DNA of 38,114 nucleotides. It comes from Gammaproteobacteria bacterium MedPE (lineage in GTDB: Bacteria > Pseudomonadota > Gammaproteobacteria > Enterobacterales > Psychrobiaceae). Below, piece after piece: positions 37,031 to 38,114 of this stretch (position 1 is its first letter; every line of letters begins with the position of its first letter). The notes beneath the pieces were generated by a model. It searched no databases. It was not told the DNA's origin and worked only from the letters and a program-made list of their open reading frames with translations. The stretch lies in NCBI GenBank assembly GCA_001874365.1, contig MPDF01000004.1, positions 32,001 to 70,114 of the forward strand, given 5' to 3'. The position numbers and the translations under genes are program-made.

Positions 37031-37477
37031 ATGCCTACAGAAAAAGCTAAACAAATAGGCTTCATGGCGCTAGCAGGGCTAGAACCTTACCAGGAAAAAC
37101 CGGGTGAGGAATACATGAATGATGACCAATTAGAGCATTTTAAAAAAATTCTTGAAGCATGGCGTAATCAACTTCGTGAAGAAGTAGATCGCACCGTACA
37201 TCACATGCAAGACGAAGCTGCAAACTTCCCTGATCCTGTAGATCGTGCTGCCCAAGAAGAAGAATTTGCTTTAGAACTTCGTACACGAGACCGTGAACGT
37301 AAGTTAATTAAGAAAATCGAAAAAACACTGGCACTTATTGAAGAAGATGATTTCGGATTCTGTAAGACGTGTGGAATTGAGGTTGGTATTCGCCGCTTAG
37401 AAGCACGACCAACAGCTGATCAATGTATCGATTGTAAAACCCTATCGGAAATTAAAGAACGCCAAATGGCGGGTTAA
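37031..37477 (+). CDS. dksA: RNA polymerase-binding transcription factor DksA
   Basis: A 148-residue protein (E. coli 151) that binds RNA polymerase in the secondary channel and, with ppGpp, controls rRNA and amino-acid promoters. The coiled-coil tip has D68-P-V-D71-R-A, the key acidic residues. The zinc finger is complete: C111, C114, C132 and C135. Helical segments LEAWRNQLREEVDRTV and ELRTRDRERKLIKKIEKTL are as expected. AGGAGA at 37018-37023 precedes the ATG. It has its own extended -10 promoter and a strong terminator, so it is probably expressed separately from gluQ. Confidence 0.98.
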   Translation: MPTEKAKQIGFMALAGLEPYQEKPGEEYMNDDQLEHFKKILEAWRNQLREEVDRTVHHMQDEAANFPDPVDRAAQEEEFALELRTRDRERKLIKKIEKTLALIEEDDFGFCKTCGIEVGIRRLEARPTADQCIDCKTLSEIKERQMAG

Positions 37478-37488
37478 CTTCCAACAAG

Positions 37489-37513
37489 AACGGTGCTAAG
37501 GCACCGTTTTTTA
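37489..37513 (+). terminator. intrinsic terminator after dksA
   Basis: Stem AACGGTGC (37489-37496) pairs with GCACCGTT (37501-37508) around TAAG, followed by a T run to 37512. It lies between dksA and gluQ. Confidence 0.9.
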
Positions 37514-37534
37514 TGTCAACTATCTCCTCTATTT

Positions 37535-38114
37535 ATGACTCAATATCGCGGACGTTTTGCTCCATCCCCTTCGGGTGACTTACATTTCGGCTCATTAGTT
37601 GCTGCACTCGGTAGTTATTTAGATGCCAAAGCGAATAATGGTCAGTGGCTTGTTCGCATGGAAGATATTGATCCACCCCGTGAAGTTGCAGGGGCAAGTG
37701 ATTCAATTTTACGAACATTAGAAGCGTTTGGCTTACATTGGGATGGTGATATTGCTTATCAAAGCCAACGTCATGAGTTTTACCAACATCATCTAGAGCA
37801 GCTCATTGCCGATGGCTTTTGTTATGGTTGTGACTGCACACGAAAGATGATTATGAGTGGTGGCGGTTTGTATCAAGGAACTTGCCAGCACAAAGCCAAC
37901 GGTAAATTGACTACGCCACATTCATTGCGCTTTGTAAACAATCACGGCGTTAGCGGCTTTGATGATCGATTATTAGGCCGTATTGAAGTTGGTGAAGACT
38001 TTGCTAATGAAGATTTTATCTTAAAGCGCAAAGACGGGTTATACGCTTATCAGCTCGTTGTCGTGCTCGATGATATGGAGCAGGGCATCACTGATGTTGT
38101 TCGTGGTAGTGATT
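37535..38114 (+). CDS. gluQ: glutamyl-Q tRNA(Asp) synthetase GluQ, 3' end missing
   Basis: The frame opens at ATG 37535 and is still open at the window end after 193 codons; the family is about 295-300 residues, so the last third is missing. It has the class I start RGRFAPSPSGDLHFGSLVAALGS (HFGS replaces HIGH), EDIDPPR, and the zinc-binding CDC...YQGTC pattern. GluQ attaches glutamate to queuosine in tRNA-Asp and does not act as a normal synthetase. The KMSKS-like region lies beyond the window. No good ribosome site is seen before the ATG, which follows the dksA terminator by 22 bases. An out-of-frame ATG at 37513 is unrelated. Confidence 0.96.
   Translation, partial: MTQYRGRFAPSPSGDLHFGSLVAALGSYLDAKANNGQWLVRMEDIDPPREVAGASDSILRTLEAFGLHWDGDIAYQSQRHEFYQHHLEQLIADGFCYGCDCTRKMIMSGGGLYQGTCQHKANGKLTTPHSLRFVNNHGVSGFDDRLLGRIEVGEDFANEDFILKRKDGLYAYQLVVVLDDMEQGITDVVRGSD

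Overview
The window is one continuous piece of a gammaproteobacterial chromosome, most like the marine Alteromonadales and relatives (inference from gene order and moderate-to-low GC; I cannot name the genus). Supporting order: the full division and cell-wall (dcw) cluster, then ftsZ, lpxC, a reversed dciA, an M23 peptidase and secA; mpl-ubiX-hpt; yadG-yadH; pepB; and sfsA-dksA-gluQ. Almost every gene is an intact housekeeping gene. I see no rRNA, tRNA, CRISPR array, prophage or insertion sequence.

1-16188: rsmH (5' end missing)-ftsL-ftsI-murE-murF-mraY-murD-ftsW-murG-murC-ddl-ftsQ-ftsA-ftsZ, all on the plus strand with overlapping or almost touching reading frames. They make and flip the peptidoglycan precursor (MurC to MurG, MraY, Ddl) and build the septal machine (FtsL, I, W, Q, A, Z). 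The one real gap in the chain, ftsA to ftsZ, holds a 21-bp perfect-arm dyad with a consensus DnaA box. 16189-21672: lpxC (lipid A), dciA on the minus strand (helicase loader family), a LytM/M23 endopeptidase, then secA behind its own leader.

21673-28376: a Tat-exported PhoD-type phosphatase lipoprotein (minus strand), then glnK-amtB behind an NtrC-type site and a sigma-54-like promoter, then mpl (murein tripeptide recycling) and ubiX (prenyl-FMN synthesis). 28377-32546: hpt behind a strong CRP-type site, an orphan periplasmic binding protein on the minus strand, a 430-bp intergenic region with a near-consensus Pho box and seven same-strand GTCAT motifs, then yadG-yadH (ABC exporter) joined to a TrmB-like methyltransferase.

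32547-38114: a 91-bp MITE-like element and a terminator hairpin between converging genes, pepB (minus strand), a pair of multi-pass bPH2-domain membrane proteins, sfsA, dksA, and gluQ cut by the window end.

I found no clear new multi-gene system. The most unusual signals are regulatory or structural: the dyad with a DnaA box before ftsZ, the 14-bp hairpin inside the end of dciA, the possible coupled leader peptide before secA, the Pho box with no obvious target, the MITE-like repeat, and a DNSR (not DNPR) substrate motif in MurE.
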